Shown piece by piece: positions 9,635-19,957 of a stretch of 45,443 nt of DNA; within the stretch, counting starts at the first letter, position 1, and each line of letters begins with the position of its first letter. Source of the stretch: Glutinoglossum americanum. Taxonomy: Eukaryota; Ascomycota; Geoglossomycetes; Geoglossales; Geoglossaceae. A program made the translations under genes and the position numbers. The notes under the pieces are model-generated. The model searched no databases. It was not told the DNA's origin and saw only the letters and a list, made by a program, of their open reading frames with translations. The stretch spans positions 1 to 45,443 of the forward strand of contig JAGHQL010000200.1 of assembly GCA_020080175.1 (NCBI GenBank). The letters run 5' to 3'.

Positions 9635-9682
9635 GGTGGAAGTTGGGGTGAGCTGGCTGCAGTATACTGTTGTTATCTTGGC
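9635..9682 (-). repeat. Shared box, copy 2 (kinase 5' region)
   Basis: The reverse complement reads GCCAAGATAACAACAGTATA through CCAACTTCCACC and matches 7002-7046 except for one extra AAC. It ends only 15 bp before the preferred kinase start codon, so it lies in the 5' leader or, if ATG 9793 is used, encodes AKITTVYCSQLTPTST in the protein. Confidence 0.8.
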
Positions 9683-9749
9683 GGAGGTGGGGGGAGTGTG
9701 AAGGATGAAAGTGGTGGGATGATGTGCTCGCGCGAGCTCAGGGCGAGCA

Positions 9750-9788
9750 TCACCCAGCTCACCATTTAAAGCGGCGCCAGCTGGGTGA
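9750..9788. repeat. Hairpin upstream of the kinase-like gene
   Basis: Perfect 10-bp arms TCACCCAGCT (9750-9759) and AGCTGGGTGA (9779-9788) with a 19-base spacer, lying next to the alternative kinase start at 9793. It could be a protein-binding palindrome or a small element; nothing more can be said. Confidence 0.55.
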
Positions 9789-9793
9789 GGCAC

Positions 9794-10925
9794 TCGCGAG
9801 TAAAAAGCCGGTTTACTGTCGTATTATACTGCCTAGACAATGTGCTTCGGTCGTGGCGTCGCGATGTCCGATTCTTTGGGGGTGTTTCGCTTCGACGACT
9901 AGTATTGGGGGAACCGGGATATTCAGCATTTGGAAAATAGCTTGAGGCGCTTGCAGAACGACGGGCCGATTAGTTGATTATGGCGAGTAGACGCACATTG
10001 CCGTCAGCCAACTGCACGACTCCCGCTTTACCAAGATTAGCCCCATGAAGAGAAACGAGCCGACGGAGTAATTATGCATGAACTGGGCTCCTTCTCTGCA
10101 CCTGTGGTCAGCTTCGCTAAGGACAGCCTCGAGGCACAATGTCGGCGTCCGCGTCATTGACACCCATAATCTGATCAGACTACTCTATAGTAGGCAACAA
10201 TACGTCGGGGCTAGAACCTACAAAATAATGCCTCGACCAACCCTACACCAAATCACATTATTTAGCCCATAGATGGCTGATGCAATGGCGGGCGCGGTGT
10301 TGCTCTCGGCCTGCGGGGTTGGTGCCTTCTGCAGAATTAGGGTACCCCGAATTCCCCGCATGACGAGCAGCCTGCCGTCAGCTCTGCAAAAGAAATAATG
10401 GTTTGAACTAAGAAATGCCTAATGTTATACTATATTCCTATTATTTCAGGCGAGGGTGGCGAATATATCTTGTCAGACGGCTTATCCTTCTACCATTATC
10501 TATCGAAAAGCAACCGAAAACTTCAATCGATGGCCCCGAGATATATGAGGATACTATACGAAGAGGTCTAGGCCCGGGTCCTTAACCCAATGTGTATGCT
10601 GCTAGATCCTCCTGCCTGAAAGATGGTTCTTTCCGCATCGTGTTGGCTACATTCGTCCAAAATCTGGTGTCTCAAGCTGAGCTTGATCTCAAATCTCAGG
10701 TGAGGTCCCCAGTTTCCTGATGACGCGTACGCTATCCGGCCAGTGCAAGGCAAAAAACAGGGCATCGTATGTTGCTTTGAATATCCTGCAGGCGCTTCTT
10801 GGGCTGAGATTCTCCAATGTTTATTAGACAGCCCATTTGCCGCCAATTTCAAGCTCCCAGGCTCTCAATTCTCCTGGTATAATCCTCAGTGCACCATTTT
10901 TTAACAACCAAAGACTTATATCATC
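9794..10925. other. Intergenic stretch between kinase-like and LGFP genes
   Basis: A divergent intergenic region of 1.1 kb. Short minus-strand frames carry fragments such as QLADGNVRLLA (about 9975-10035) and RADGRLLVMRG (about 10330-10390) that look protein-like and similar to each other, which hints at remnants of a decayed gene, but no intact gene can be built. The last 200 bases presumably hold the LGFP gene promoter. Confidence 0.35.
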
Positions 10926-12233
10926 ATGGGCAGTAACGCAGCCTCCCAGGCGATCGATCAGAAGTACCAGGCTTTGGGCGGCCAGAGTTTTCTAGGACCT
11001 GCAGTCACCCAACTTGTAGCTGATGTTGGCATTGGTGGGGCCCCGGGCTTCCACGTTGACTACGAGGGCGGCTCGATCTACTGGTCTGCTACCACAGGAG
11101 CCCACGTTATTTACGGAGATATTCGCTTGAAATGGCTCTCAGTTGGAGGCCCAAAAAGCAACATCGGTTACCCCAAGACAGATGAAGCACCAACTGCGGA
11201 CAACAAATCTCGCTTCACTGACTTCGCCGTCGACGGACACGACACTGGCGCCATCTACTGGACGCCCGATCAGGGAGCCCATTTGATCTACGGACTAATC
11301 TGGCTCAAATGGCTCTCCGTCGGTGGCGAAACGAGCAATCTCGGCTACCCCATTACGGACGAAGCTTCATCACCAGACAACAAAAGTCGTTTCAACAACT
11401 TTGGCATGGATGGGCACGATACCGGTGCAATCTACTGGACACCTGCGCAAGGAGCCCATTTGATCTATGGAGAGATCTGGTTGAAATGGCTTTCAATCGG
11501 GGGTGAAGGGAGCAATCTAGGCTACCCCATCACAGATGAAGCGTCGACTCCTGACAACATCTGCCGCTTCAACGATTTTGCTATGGACGGCCATGCCACA
11601 GGCTCCATTTACTGGACCCCTTCCGGCGGAGCTCACTTGATCTATGGCGAGGTTTGGCTGAAATGGAACTCACTCAGCGGCGAAGCTGGCCCTCTCGGAT
11701 ATCCGACAACAGATGAGACCTCGGCCGGCGACAATAACGGCCGCTACAATGACTTCAGCAAAGGCGGGACCATATACTGGTCGCCAGCGACCGGGGCACA
11801 TGCACTCGTTGGCGGCAATCCTACCGAGCTCGCCTGGACTGTAAACTTCACGTTCCCTTCAGGTACCAATGCTGGGGGCTGGACAACCTTGAAGGTCTTC
11901 TCAAACGGGGCATTCGAATTCACTGGTAATTTCCACGATTCGGGTCCAACTGCGTACGATTACAGCGTCGCCTGCGTCTTTGTTGACGCCGACAAGAAAG
12001 CTTGGACCGCGGGCCATGCTGGCCGCATAGCTGGAACACTCACACCCGGATCTAAGGATGATCCCATCAACGAGAGCGGAAATAACCCTGCCCTAGCCAG
12101 GAACTGGAGGGCTATCGCGGCAGGTAACCAGGCTTTGCGCGGCCGCGCTCAGACAAGCGTCAGTGTAGAAGATATCCTTATCGCTCTTATATCCGCGGCG
12201 GGTGCGGTGGGAGCAGCGATTGCGCTCGTTTGA
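10926..12233 (+). CDS. LGFP-repeat protein with C-terminal conserved domain
   Basis: A 435-residue single-exon protein. Residues 20-295 hold about five LGFP-type repeats of some 59 residues, each with a variant of the motif (FLGPA at 22, NIGYP at 79, NLGYP at 138 and 197, PLGYP at 256) and a following IYWTP-GAHLIYG block. LGFP repeats are best known from cell-envelope proteins of Actinobacteria, where they are thought to bind the wall; fungal members exist. Residues 300-435 are a different domain (GWTTLKVFSNGAFEFTG, then HDSGPTAYDYSVA) that I recall beside such repeats, ending in a hydrophobic stretch (417-435). No N-terminal signal peptide is visible, so secretion would need another route. 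The repeats are very alike, especially repeats 2-4, pointing to recent internal duplication. The lack of introns and the bacterial-type architecture are compatible with old horizontal transfer. Confidence 0.85.
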   Translation: MGSNAASQAIDQKYQALGGQSFLGPAVTQLVADVGIGGAPGFHVDYEGGSIYWSATTGAHVIYGDIRLKWLSVGGPKSNIGYPKTDEAPTADNKSRFTDFAVDGHDTGAIYWTPDQGAHLIYGLIWLKWLSVGGETSNLGYPITDEASSPDNKSRFNNFGMDGHDTGAIYWTPAQGAHLIYGEIWLKWLSIGGEGSNLGYPITDEASTPDNICRFNDFAMDGHATGSIYWTPSGGAHLIYGEVWLKWNSLSGEAGPLGYPTTDETSAGDNNGRYNDFSKGGTIYWSPATGAHALVGGNPTELAWTVNFTFPSGTNAGGWTTLKVFSNGAFEFTGNFHDSGPTAYDYSVACVFVDADKKAWTAGHAGRIAGTLTPGSKDDPINESGNNPALARNWRAIAAGNQALRGRAQTSVSVEDILIALISAAGAVGAAIALV

Positions 12234-13273
12234 TTCCGGAACTCATTGCTGGTCTACCGCTGGGGGGAGAGTTGCGGGAGTATTTGTGATGACTAAATAT
12301 TTTCTACAGTCTCTACATTCATTAGACGGCTTGTCATCTGAAGGGAAAAGTGTTAGGATATGTCCAGCCGCCGATCCAATAGAATGCCGGTCATCAATAT
12401 ATTGACGCCGGTCATTGCCCCTTTTTCGTTTATTTACCCATAGCGGTGCCCGCAACCTATGTGTGTAAGAACCCCCGGGTTCGCTCATTCTAGTAGCTAA
12501 GTCGATAGTTAAGTTGGTTCCGTTCTATTCTATGACTACCATCCTAGCTTACACAGCCTAAACTTAACAAAAAGGACAAGATTCCTCGTGGAGTGAGAAG
12601 CGTTTTGCTATTCTTTCAATACAAACCATCCGCTCCATGGGACTACTGTATAGCTCATTCCCAAGGAATCTACATATATAACGGTCCTCGACTGGGGCGA
12701 GGGGGGCATATTGGTATAGTTGTAATTTAGGTAGAAATCTGTTGGTGGCGCAGGCTGTGCAAGAAGAATTGACGCGATTTGCAGGCCCAAAATTGACAGA
12801 AAGGGTAAATTAGCGATGGATCTTGGAGACGAAGCAACAAACCTTGGAAGGGGGCTGGATGTTGAGTCGAGCCGGCTGCAATTTTCTCCCTGCTGAGTGG
12901 ACACGCTGAGATAATTGTTCTTGGGGAAACTCATTGATTATCCATTGGCGAATACCTACGCATACCTACAGCTCGTTGTCTGGCATCTTTTTCTTCACTG
13001 TCCAGGCAGAACAATCAAAACTCTGGGCTTGCTCCTTGTTTAGACAATTGCCTACTTATCTCATGGAATCCCGAGCTTTTCCACGACGCACTTGAATACG
13101 ACCTAGAGCCGGGTGTCACATGCGTACATCATACCACGGCTCATTGACATTTGTATCACCAATTAGTAGCTCTTTGCTGATACGAGGTCTCTTCCAAAGT
13201 TCGTTAGGCTACACTACATCAGGTCCCAGATCTTCCCTTAACCCGTTTCAACATAGCGCTCACAGCTCTCCCC
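12234..13273. other. Intergenic stretch between the convergent LGFP and RTA1-like genes
   Basis: No supported gene. A 108-codon minus-strand frame at 12608-12934 is unrecognised and probably fortuitous. A short duplicated GCCGGTCAT occurs near 12388 and 12409. It should contain the 3' ends of both flanking genes. Confidence 0.4.
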
Positions 13274-14228
13274 TTACGCCAAGAGCAACTTCCCTGGATG
13301 CAAAACGTTCAGCACCAACATGCAGATAAGCAAGGGCACTGCGTCAAACACCCAGAAAATCGCCTCTGTCTTCCACGCAGGAGAGTCAGAAGGGGAGAAG
13401 ATTTGGACTGTGCGGAAGATGTCGCGTACGGTGATTAGCGTGACTGATGCGTAAAGTGTAAAAGTTACGATTTTGATTTTCCTGTTCCCATTCGCGTTGA
13501 ATACCCTTGCCGTGGAGCAGCGACGATGAAATACCCCTAGAATCCCAATAAAGCTGATGGTAAAAAAGAGTAGTAGGATGAGACTGGCTTTTAGGATGGC
13601 GAGGCCGGCTCGGATGGAGCGGCGAGGGGCAGTGGGATTGAAGAGTGTGGAGGCACCTTGGGAAGTGAGAGAGATTGTTGTGCATAGGAGGAAGATGGGG
13701 ATTGCGACGATCAGGGACGGCCGGAGGGGGGAGAGGTGTGGTTGTGTGACTATAAGGCGAGAGAGGATGATGTATAGGGTGGCGGTTATAATAGGCCTAG
13801 AGGGAACGCAGGTCAGTGAGGGGGGAGGGGTTGAGATTGAGACTTGCTTACACTCCGCTGAAGAGGAGGCCTTGGCTAGCTGTGAAAGTGCTATCGTTTT
13901 GGGGGCGATAGGCGTTGTATTCGCGGCAGATGAAGCCAGCGGTGAAGATAGTGGACGCGCATGGGAGGAGCCAGAGGAGGTACCAGGATTTGTATTTACT
14001 ATAACCTATGTTAGAGAAAGGGCGGGATGGTTAGGTGCGGGGTGAGAGGCTAGACGTACCTGTTTTGGAGGATATGGAGGACACCGGAGATGGTGAAAAG
14101 GATGGCGAATGCGGTGGATACGCCTTTTGCGGGGTTGTCAAGGTATCCGCTAACACCGGTTAAAGCTAGGAATTCATTAGCAACGGCGGGGTTGGAAGAG
14201 GGAGTTGATGCTTACTGGTTTGGCCCAT
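13274..14228 (-). CDS. RTA1-family multispanning membrane protein
   Basis: Four exons on the minus strand: 14216-14228, 14060-14165, 13852-13998 and 13274-13796; introns of 50, 61 and 55 nt with good GT-AG ends keep the frame, giving 262 residues. It has about seven hydrophobic helices. Family marks include STAFAILFTISGVLHILQ in helix 1, AGFICREY after helix 2, SGVPIITATLYIILSRLI in helix 3, the loop VRDIFRTVQIF, and the ending FWVFDAVPLL...NVLHPG, all typical of RTA1-like proteins. Members (Rta1, Rsb1, Rta2 of yeasts) are plasma-membrane proteins linked to lipid translocation and resistance to membrane-active compounds; the substrate here is unknown. The first exon is only 13 nt, so automatic gene finders may miss the start. 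The gene is divergent from the NLR with 1.3 kb between them. Confidence 0.8.
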
Positions 14229-15552
14229 CGCTGCAGACCTTGAGGCGAAAGAAAAGGGAGGGAATTTCGGCGTGAACGAGTACCAGCTGCAACTTAGGTA
14301 ATAGCAAGTCTAGCTAACGAGGCATTCTACAATGGAATGGTCGGCGAAAATGGGTCTCTGTAGTGGTCTGATCATATCGAGATACAACCGGAAGCGATAG
14401 TGATGGGGAAAGTCCGAGATATAATATCCAGCAGGAGTGGGAGTATGCCTCGCCATCTTCTCGTATCGAATACGATGTGCAAGAGCAGATATGCTGGCGT
14501 GGCGTGGCGCCCCGAAACGAAATCTGCCTTAGCATATTCCGGCTGTTTGGTTCGGCTGTGGCGCATTTCGAGGCTGCTGAGCCCACCAACCACCAACCAT
14601 CTCCAGTTATCGAAGAATTACTTCAGAGCGCCAGATAATAGCAACAATAATAAATACTAAAAGCTGATAAAAACGGACATTCGCGCGTGTTGATGTTGTT
14701 TACTAACTACCATCGATATTGAAAGCTTTGACGTAGTTACATCATTACATTTTGGCTGCAGGGGTAGGTGCTGGATGGGTGAGATCATGGAAGAGAACCT
14801 GCAGCGTGTGGTTCGGAAATGTCGAGAGGAGGAAGTTAGCAAGCGGTTAAAGGAATCGCTTCCGTCACGAGTGGGTGGGGACGTCGAATGCGGTGTCGCG
14901 GCGTGGCTAAAAGGAGCTTAGCTGGAGCACGGGCCGCATGCTGGCGCAATGCTCGCGAGCCGTCCCCTAGTACTAGTAGGGATCAAGACTACATTGGGCT
15001 CTGACAGGGAGCTTCCATAGGTTGTTGGGTTATTATGCAGGTCTCTTGGGTTTGGTATGGTGGATTGTGTGGTATGTATGAACGGGTTCTCAGGATTGAA
15101 ATTCAGTGGGCCTGTTCGAGTGGCTATCGCTGTTTCATTTGCCCTTTTCTCGAGTTCGTTGATGCATGGGAAGGATATAGAGTTTTACGTCCAGTGCCGT
15201 AGCTGATGTTGCTCGGTATGCTCTCGATATTATTCTTGTCGCCTCGAGTTTGTATTCTGTTCAGTGCTCTCGCAGTATTTTCTACATACGGTCCTTTTCC
15301 TCTCCGTGGTGTATACTACACAGAGCATCCATACGTAATTTGGGGGATGACGATGACCTGGTATAGCTGTCTTAGTTCGATCAAACTGATGCCCCAGGTG
15401 GTTCCTGTAAGAGACCTCAATGCCGCTAGCGTTGGTAGCTGCTCTTGCTCGAATGTGTTGGCTATATCGAGAACACGTGATACGTTCTAACGGACGCGAT
15501 CTTAACCCCATCTGCTCACTGACAGGAACGTTAGACTAGAATCTGATCCCGT
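14229..15552. other. Divergent intergenic region, RTA1-like and NLR genes
   Basis: 1.3 kb with no supported gene. Several open frames of 60-94 codons on both strands overlap one another and show no recognisable domain. It presumably holds both promoters. Confidence 0.45.
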
Positions 15553-18500
15553 ATGGATCCGCTTGCCGCAATCAGTCTCGCATCTGCCATAGTCCAGTTC
15601 GTCAACTTTGGCACTAGACTCATCGGTGGCGCTCGGGAGATCTATTGTTCCACGACTGGAACTACAGTGCAGAATGCGACTTTGGAAGTCGTTATCACTG
15701 AGATAACAGCCTGGTCTTCGAGGCTTGGTTCTCCGGACCCATCTTCCGTCTACAGCGAAGAGGAAAGGGCGATTTGCAATCTTGCGGCGGAGTGCCGAAA
15801 GCTATCGGGGGAGATACTAGAACTCATTCAAAAAACAAGGCCAAAGAAACAGAAATCTAGAACTGATGCTTTTTCCGCGGCAATAAGGGACAAGTGGCAC
15901 GAAGGTGAAAAGCTTCAACTACAGGAAAGACTGGGGAAGTGCCGCAGCCAACTAAAGGCGCAGCTAGAAGCTCTGGATAGGTTCCAGCACTGAAAGCCAC
16001 CCCGTCAAATGCAGACTAATGAATAGCAACAGGTCGAAAATAGATGACCGCCTCAAAGAACTAGTTCAATCGGCAGAATCCGACGCCACCAAATTTGCTT
16101 CGCTTCAAACGAAGGTAGAGGAGCTCAAAGCCGGAGTCAATATTTCATCCATCAGCCCAGAAGTTCAAAGTTTGCTTCGAAACCTCATAGACCTCCCTAA
16201 ACGAACCTCCTCAGAGCTCCTCGTTCTACGGAGTCTAGCCTTTGACACAATGCATTGGAGGTTTGATCATGTCGACGAAGCCCATTTCAAGACTTTTCGA
16301 TGGATTTTCGACGAATCACAAGCTAAGAGCAGTGATCACCCAAATAGAGTTTCATTCGTCAACTGGCTGGCTGATGGAACAGAAATTTTTCACATTTCTG
16401 GGAAACTTGGATCTGGGAAGTCCACCTTGATGAAATTCTTGTGCGAGCATGACCGCACAACCCAACTGTTGAACGAATGGGCAGGGAAGGAGAAGACGCT
16501 TATAGTTGCACGATTTTTCTTTTGGAGAGCTGGTGAAAAGGATCAAAGATCTTTAACTGGCCTACTTCGCTCTCTCCTCCATGACACTCTTGAACAGTGC
16601 CCCCATCTAATACCCTCTGTACTTCCACAGACGTGGCAGAAGATAATGTCTCTGGACTGGCGAGCTCAGAGGAAGCTACACCTCTCAAAAAAGGAGATCC
16701 GGGATGCGTTTGAACGACTCGTCCGAAATCGGCAGTTGTACCAGAACCGCCGGTTTTGTTTCTTCATTGACGGACTGGACGAGTACGAAGAGACTTGCCA
16801 AGAGGATTACCAAGATATGGTTGACCTACTTTTCAGCTGGACAAAGGCTGCCCCAGCAGACATAAAACTTTGCGTTTCAAGTAGGGAATATGATGTCTTT
16901 CGCAATGCTTTCAGTGACGACAGAAGACTTCGGCTTCAGGAGCTCACCAGTAAAGACATTCGGAGTTTTATACAGGAAAGACTAAAGAGCTTCGAAATAC
17001 CTGAAGTAAATGGAGTGAACAAAGAAAGCTTAGTGAAAGAGATCATTGATAGAGCCGACGGAATTTTCCTATGGGTCGCCTTGGTTCTGAAATCACTGAG
17101 GGAGGGCATACAGTACGATAATCGGCCTTCTGTCCTCTTACAAAAAATCAAAGACATGCCCCAGGGCATGGAGCCCCTGTTCCAGCATCTCCTCGACTCG
17201 ATTCACCCATCGGACCGTAAGGCATCGTATCAGATGTTTGCTGTTGTATTGAAGCTGAAGGAATTTGACTGTCCGGAGATATCTTTGTTCAGATATAGCT
17301 TCCTGGAGGACTATGAAAGAGACGCTAACTTCGCCATGGATGCGGATTTCCGAACTCTTGACGAAGGCAAGGCTGAAATAGCTTCCCGAGTGAAATCGGC
17401 ACAGGGCAGACTCAACGGTCAATACAAAGGCCTCCTTGAAATCCGGAGCGACGACGTCAAGTGGAGGAGACACTTTTGCCCCCAATCTGTCACTTTCACC
17501 CACCGCTCGGTCTACGATTTTGTGTCCAGAAGAGACATTCAGAAAATTATGACAGATCATTGCAAGAAATTCGATATCCTAGAGGCGATTTGTCAGACAT
17601 TCCTTGCAGAATTGAAGTTTTCTGGCCAGGAATTCACCGGCCCAAAAAACAGTTTAGCCTTCGAGGTTGGGCAAATTCTTCGCCTTCGAAAGTCGACCAC
17701 AAAGGATGTAGCTCCGTTCCGTTTCCTCGAGTGCCTCCACGCCACGGCCCTTCGTTTCCAAGGAATGGGGGTTGACGATGTGGAGAAGACGAAATTGATC
17801 TCGCGTATCACACGTTATACCCTCGGTAGCGTCTTTGACGCAAACACTGTGTCCGTTTTCCACATGGCGGCAAACCTATCGCTTGTGGACTATGTCTCTT
17901 GGAAGATTACTGATGATCCTACCCAGCTCAGCAATGGGGCTAAACTTGGTACCCTTTTTGATTCCATAATACGTGGTGTAGTTTATTCAGACGACTTCGC
18001 GGGTTTGCGTTTTCTGGCACCACGTATGAAAGAAGGCCTGAATACCGGTATAGTTAACCCTGAGTACAGAACAGGTGATCGTATTACCATTTGGGGTCTC
18101 ATGCTCGGGGCAGCAGCCTCCCATCTCCCTAGTCGTAACTTGGCAGATGAACGGCTACTAGGCGAACTAATCGAAAATTTTTTGAATTCCGGTGCGAATC
18201 CAAATTTGAGAATTCAATACACCAACGATTTAGGGTTAATGATTTCGACTGTATCCTTCGGCTCCCGTAACAAGATAACGTGTGGCTTCGTTGAGGAGAG
18301 GGGCGGTCATGTCTCACTCTATGACCTAGTCAATCTTTGGCAGCTAGAAAATGCAGAGAAACTTCTGGAACTAATCGTTCGCGAACCCACGACTCAACCA
18401 GAGCTATCGAATTCGAAGACCGTGTGTTCAGACACGGCAGAATGTAATACAGGAAATTCGGAACAAGAATGCGAACCAAGAGATCAGGAACCCGAACAAG

Positions 18501-18792
18501 TACAAAAAATCGCCGGCGAAGCTGAAATTCAAGAGATTCTATTGACAGCCATATCCGAACCACCGGCAAAGGAAGAGATAGAGGCACAAGCAACAGCAAT
18601 CAGCGGTCCAAATAACCTCCGTGTGAGGCTCAGCCCGAATATAAGGAGTCCCCTAGCTACATTTACTTTTGGTGAGTACACTGCTTAGCAACTCGGCCGT
18701 TACAATCCGCTGATCTCCCATCAGGCATACTCTTCGCTCTGATCTTAAGTCGTTTATGGACAATAATTATCGGTCACACAATGTCAGCGTGA
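15553..18792 (+). CDS. STAND/NACHT NLR-type protein with hydrophobic C-terminal tail
   Basis: Three exons (15553-15980, 16027-18671, 18725-18792) give 1046 residues. Residues 1-190 (MDPLAAISLASAIVQFVNFG) match the fungal N-terminal domain of STAND proteins, followed by a coiled-coil-like stretch. The NACHT NTPase has a Walker A GKLGSGKST near 268, a Walker B FFIDGLDE near 388 and a sensor-like KLCVSSRE. After it comes a region typical of fungal NACHT proteins (HLLDSIHPSDRKASYQMF, then FLEDYERDANFA) and an acidic Glu/Gln-rich stretch, with no clear WD, ankyrin or TPR repeats. Such proteins work in allorecognition and immune-like programmed cell death. The first intron (46 nt) uses a weak donor GTTCCA but has a good branch site (GACTAATG); without it a stop follows. 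The last exon encodes a hydrophobic helix (ILFALILSRLWTIIIGHTMSA); intron retention would end the protein at GEYTA. Confidence 0.85.
18672..18724 (+). promoter_or_regulatory. Possible switch intron at the NLR 3' end
   Basis: A 53-nt intron, GTGAGT...CATCAG, just before the last exon of the NLR gene. Splicing joins TFTFG to a 22-residue hydrophobic tail. Retention adds only EYTA before a stop. Both products would be nearly full length, so alternative splicing could choose between membrane-bound and soluble forms. This is inferred from sequence only. Confidence 0.4.
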
Positions 18793-18918
18793 GAAACTAC
18801 AACTCTACAGAGCTCACAGTTGGCAAAAGTTGTTAGCCGCCCGTCAAGAGCAATTCTTCGCGGCTGAATTATTAGCGTTGTGGCCCCTTGCTGGTTCGAA
18901 TTTGGAGAAGGAAAGCGG

Positions 18919-19817
18919 CTATGGATTTACCCTGCTGCGGGGTGCGTCCTTTATCCCTACCAAGTGTACTTCATAGGCTGCCTCCATACTCGTCACCTCC
19001 TCGTCTTTACTTAACGTCCCTTCTCCCTCTTTGGTACTACCGTAGGCATCCCGGCCTGCGGCGTTCCGCCAATTTATCAACCCAATATCTATACCTGCTG
19101 GTTCTTTGCTTGATCCGGCAGACTGAACGGAAGCTGTGCAAGCTACTATATGTGGTGTCGCCTTCTCTCCAGGGATCGAAACATTTAGTCGCCGCTCATT
19201 CTGGATGTCTTCGAAGTTATGTCGAAACATCTGATGATCGGCTATGGGTAGAAGACTTGAGGAGGTATAGTTAGGTTACGCATGCCCGTTTCCCCACACC
19301 GGAATCACTGCGCAATGTTGTGCCATATCTATATTTACATTCCCATAAGGTGGTTGGTAAGAGGGGTATGACTGGCAACTAATCACGTAAGGTTGGTTCC
19401 CATATTGGGCCCAGTCTGACGGTTACCTCCACGACCCGTATTAATACGACGTTTAGTGGAGGGGCACCACCTGTCCCACGCTGAGGGTTGGGGTGTCTAA
19501 AGCTAATAGGAGAACGCAGCAGGAGGGTGTTGGGGAGAGAGAGCCGCGGCGGGAAAAAGAAGTAGGAGTGGGGCACTCCCGTAGAAACTCTCGTTGCTTC
19601 TTTGCCTCTAGTGTAGCCTTGGGATCATAATTCCAAGATTGGGCAAAGCCAGCGAGCATGGAGGTGCCGGAGACAGGGGTGGTTGGGGATTGTGCGTGAG
19701 AAGCAGGTGACGCGGGAGGATGACAGTGACCAAAGAAAGCCCCGGGGGCCATGTCGCCGCCGGGAGAGCCCCACATCCGGCCAGGTTTTCGGGATCTGGA
19801 GCCAAGCCAGCAAGCAA
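18919..19817 (-). pseudogene. Decayed gene relic of unknown function
   Basis: One minus-strand frame can be followed from about 19776 to 18922, interrupted by several stops, all of them TAA. The pieces read like real protein: FAQSWNYDPKATLEAKKQRE, then RECPTPTSFSRRGSLSPTP, then QPSYPSYQPPYGN-like and MFRHNFEDIQNERRLNVSIP. Every stop is explained by a CAA (Gln) to TAA change, which is what RIP or deamination would do, so this looks like a once-coding gene silenced by C-to-T mutation. The Pro/Ser/Gln-rich composition resembles a fungal regulator, but no DNA-binding domain is visible and I cannot name the family. Confidence 0.5.
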
Positions 19818-19957
19818 GGAGCTACTACAGACTGAGGAGGGAGCCAGCCTGCAAATCCCTTCGAGAACTCCTGCCTCCCTCTATCTTGTTAAATGTATTA
19901 ATTATGCCATTGTGCATGATAGTGCAATCTTAGCGTCCCAACTGCGAAAAGGATGTT

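Noticed and set aside
12608-12934. 108-codon minus-strand frame between LGFP and RTA1-like genes
   Set aside because: No domain or splice support, and composition is like the surrounding non-coding sequence.
13557-14045. 162-codon plus-strand frame
   Set aside because: It is the complement of the RTA1-like gene exons 3 and 4, whose spliced protein has clear family motifs.
18860-18910. tRNA-like TGGTTCGAAT stretch
   Set aside because: The flanking bases do not form a T-arm stem, and no acceptor, D-arm or anticodon stem can be drawn around it.
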